Source: Actinomycetota bacterium (GTDB lineage: Bacteria > Actinomycetota > Acidimicrobiia > Acidimicrobiales > Ilumatobacteraceae). Taken from it: a stretch of DNA of 43,483 nucleotides. Positions 41,901 to 43,483 of this stretch are shown piece after piece. The DNA is taken from NCBI GenBank assembly GCA_009919275.1, contig RGCG01000010.1, positions 1 to 43,483 of the forward strand, written 5' to 3'. The notes beneath the pieces were generated by a model. It saw only the letters and a program-made list of their open reading frames with translations. It was not told the origin of the DNA and did no database searches. Made by a program: the position numbers and the translations under genes. Each line of letters begins with the position of its first letter. Position 1 is the first letter of the stretch.

Positions 41901-43483
41901 CTATTTCACGTCCGCGACCATGATCGGCGGGGTATGGAGGTGGGTGATGGTTGGGCTGCGACCGACGACATCGCTGGCGATCTCGAGCGCATCGTTCAGC
42001 GTGGATGCCGGGGTGAATCCCAGTCGGCGAACCGTGGGCGCGTCTCCTCCGACGATGATGACCTTTCCGCAATGCTGCAGTCCGTGACTGCCCCAGTACC
42101 ACATGTAGAACGGATGCACGCCGTGGTACGCGTAGCTGGTGCGATAGAGGTGGCGATACCAGTCGTCCTCGGCGAACTGCTTTTCGAACCGTGCCTCCAA
42201 TTCGTGCGGCACGGTGGTTTCGGTCAGTACCTGTTCGAAGAAGTCGATGTAGCTGGGGTGGTGAACGGGGTGGAACTCGTTCGTCGTCGGATGCGTCATG
42301 ATGACGACGCCGCCCTCGCGCACGAGTGGCTTGCCGCGGTACAGGTTGAAGAAGTACCCGAGGCCCGTGCACATGACCAGAATCGGGTTCATGATCGAGT
42401 TGACGTTGTAGGGACAGATGAAGGGGATACCCATCGTGAGGATGTCGGTTTGACCCTGCACTTCGACGAGTTGCTGTTTCCACACGTTTTCGGTGGTGAT
42501 CTTGTGCACCGCTTCGACCTCACCGCACTGGATGCTCGTCATGTTGTGCGGGGCCTCGATGCCGTGGAAGATGTTGCGCGCCATGCGGGCCGGCGTACGG
42601 TTGAGCCCGGCCTGCGCGGCGATGAACTTGGCCCGGTCACGGCCGTTCCACTCCCACTCGCGCTTGGCGAGGAAGTCGAAGGGCTTCGGGAAGGTGTCGT
42701 TGTTGACGGTGGTCTCGATCTGGAAGATCTTCGGGCCGTGTTTGCGCATCACCTCGCCCATGCGCCAGTTGCTCTTGTGCAGCTCACTCTTGTGGGCATC
42801 CATGAACGAGCGGCTGTTCTGCATGGTGTGGGTGTTGTGGTGGTGGCGCAGCGAGCGGTACGAGGCCAGGCCGGTCGCCGTGCTCTTCCAGCCGCCGTCC
42901 ATCGCAACGAGGTTGATGTTCACGTACACCAAAAGGTCGCTCTCGGCCGCCCGCTTGTTGATTTCGACTTCTTCGCCGTGCGGTGTCTCGCCGAGCAGCA
43001 CGAGGTTGTCGGGGTCTTCGGCGTCGTGCTGGTACAGCATCCCGCGGGGTGCAAAGGCGTCGTAGATGCGGTCGCCGAGTTGATGGCGCAGTTCGTCTTC
43101 GGTCATGCGGCGATGCAGGGCGAGTGCGGCGATGATGTGCACGTCGTCGACGCCAGCTTCGGCCGCCATGTCGAGAACGGCTTCGATGATTCGCTGGCGG
43201 ATGTCGGGCCTCGTCATCTTCGGCAGTGGCAGGCTGATGTCGTCGAACGCAATCGTCAATTTCATGCCGGCAAACAAGAGAGTCGGCAGCGGATCCATGT
43301 CGATGGGGTTCAGCAAGGAGTGGCGGATCGCCCCGTCGATGTCGTCGATCACCTTGTGGGGCTCGGGGGCGTAGATCACTCGCGAGCGGTCGGCGGGCAG
43401 CTTTTCGAGCGAGAAGTTCTCGCCCCGCCAGAAGAGAATCGGGGGCGTCGAACGGTCGACTTCGAGGACGAAACCGGGACGTG
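41901..43483 (-). CDS. LarA-like (DUF2088) protein, 5' partial
   Basis: The frame is open to the right edge, so the N-terminus is missing; GTG at 43379 is internal because about 34 coding-like residues (including ILFWRGENFSLEKLP) precede it. The body resembles LarA, the lactate racemase that uses a covalent nickel-pincer nucleotide. Counting from that GTG, LKLTIAFDD begins the domain, H89 in ALALHR matches the catalytic His108 of LarA, and K165 in DGGWKS matches the cofactor lysine. The DD-x-x-R-P arginine is Leu (DDISLPLP) and the second catalytic His (H174 of LarA) is not found. The C-terminal half, rich in His, Trp and Tyr, is unlike typical LarA. At 526 or more residues it is long. It is probably an epimerase or racemase on another hydroxy acid, or something new. 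Confidence 0.78.
   Translation of the reverse strand, partial: RPGFVLEVDRSTPPILFWRGENFSLEKLPADRSRVIYAPEPHKVIDDIDGAIRHSLLNPIDMDPLPTLLFAGMKLTIAFDDISLPLPKMTRPDIRQRIIEAVLDMAAEAGVDDVHIIAALALHRRMTEDELRHQLGDRIYDAFAPRGMLYQHDAEDPDNLVLLGETPHGEEVEINKRAAESDLLVYVNINLVAMDGGWKSTATGLASYRSLRHHHNTHTMQNSRSFMDAHKSELHKSNWRMGEVMRKHGPKIFQIETTVNNDTFPKPFDFLAKREWEWNGRDRAKFIAAQAGLNRTPARMARNIFHGIEAPHNMTSIQCGEVEAVHKITTENVWKQQLVEVQGQTDILTMGIPFICPYNVNSIMNPILVMCTGLGYFFNLYRGKPLVREGGVVIMTHPTTNEFHPVHHPSYIDFFEQVLTETTVPHELEARFEKQFAEDDWYRHLYRTSYAYHGVHPFYMWYWGSHGLQHCGKVIIVGGDAPTVRRLGFTPASTLNDALEIASDVVGRSPTITHLHTPPIMVADVK

Noticed and set aside
1-43483. CRISPR array, insertion sequence or prophage
   Set aside because: I saw no regularly spaced direct repeats, transposase, integrase or phage structural genes anywhere in the window.

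Overview
This 43.5 kb window is GC-rich, tightly packed bacterial chromosome from an actinobacterium, most probably of the class Acidimicrobiia. The class-level placement is inference. Support for Actinobacteria: a BldD-type regulator, a 6C-type small RNA upstream of a SerB-like HAD gene, the order comEC-holA-rpsT-lepA, HrcA/DnaJ, and many start codons 6-8 nt behind a TAnnnT hexamer with no Shine-Dalgarno (leaderless transcripts). I count about 40 protein genes, one tRNA and one small RNA. No CRISPR array, insertion sequence or prophage is visible, and no gap over 300 bases lacks a gene.

Layout. 1-11.5 kb: end of comEC, holA, rpsT (opposite strand), lepA, a damaged MFS gene, a photolyase, hrcA, dnaJ, rsmE, bldD, hemW and a SixA-like phosphatase, mostly joined by ATGA overlaps, then tRNA-Val(GAC). 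11.5-20.5 kb: a cupin-like gene colliding with a glyoxalase gene, glutamate dehydrogenase, corA, a metallophosphoesterase, YCII and aldo-keto reductase genes, an EamA transporter, an alkyl-sulfatase-like hydrolase and an acyl-CoA dehydrogenase. 20.6-31.6 kb: central carbon genes icd, gltA and acn with a quinone oxidoreductase, a broken Doc toxin plus its antitoxin, an SDR, a carboxyltransferase with a LysR regulator, 6C RNA and a HAD-PlsC fusion. 31.6-43.5 kb: a GntR regulator divergent from acn, a nitroreductase/crotonase pair bracketed by two related 51-bp palindromic elements, gltB-gltD, a LysM lipoprotein, a PlsC acyltransferase and a divergent LarA-like protein cut by the window edge.

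How the genes connect. Citrate synthase, aconitase and isocitrate dehydrogenase make 2-oxoglutarate; GltBD and glutamate dehydrogenase use it for nitrogen assimilation, so the window holds a carbon/nitrogen hub. The icd leader and the acn-gntR intergenic region share TACAAGT boxes, hinting at common control by the GntR protein. The lepA-hrcA-dnaJ-rsmE-bldD-hemW string is a translation/chaperone block containing a probable cyclic-di-GMP-reading regulator.

Most notable: the 51-bp palindromic pair; divergent promoters whose inverted repeats appear to supply leaderless -10 boxes in both directions; a LarA homologue lacking two expected active-site residues; the BldD homologue with an intact RxD-x8-RxxD motif; and three places (about 4.42, 12.37 and 22.82 kb) where protein homology breaks off as if short segments were deleted, either in the cell or in the assembly.
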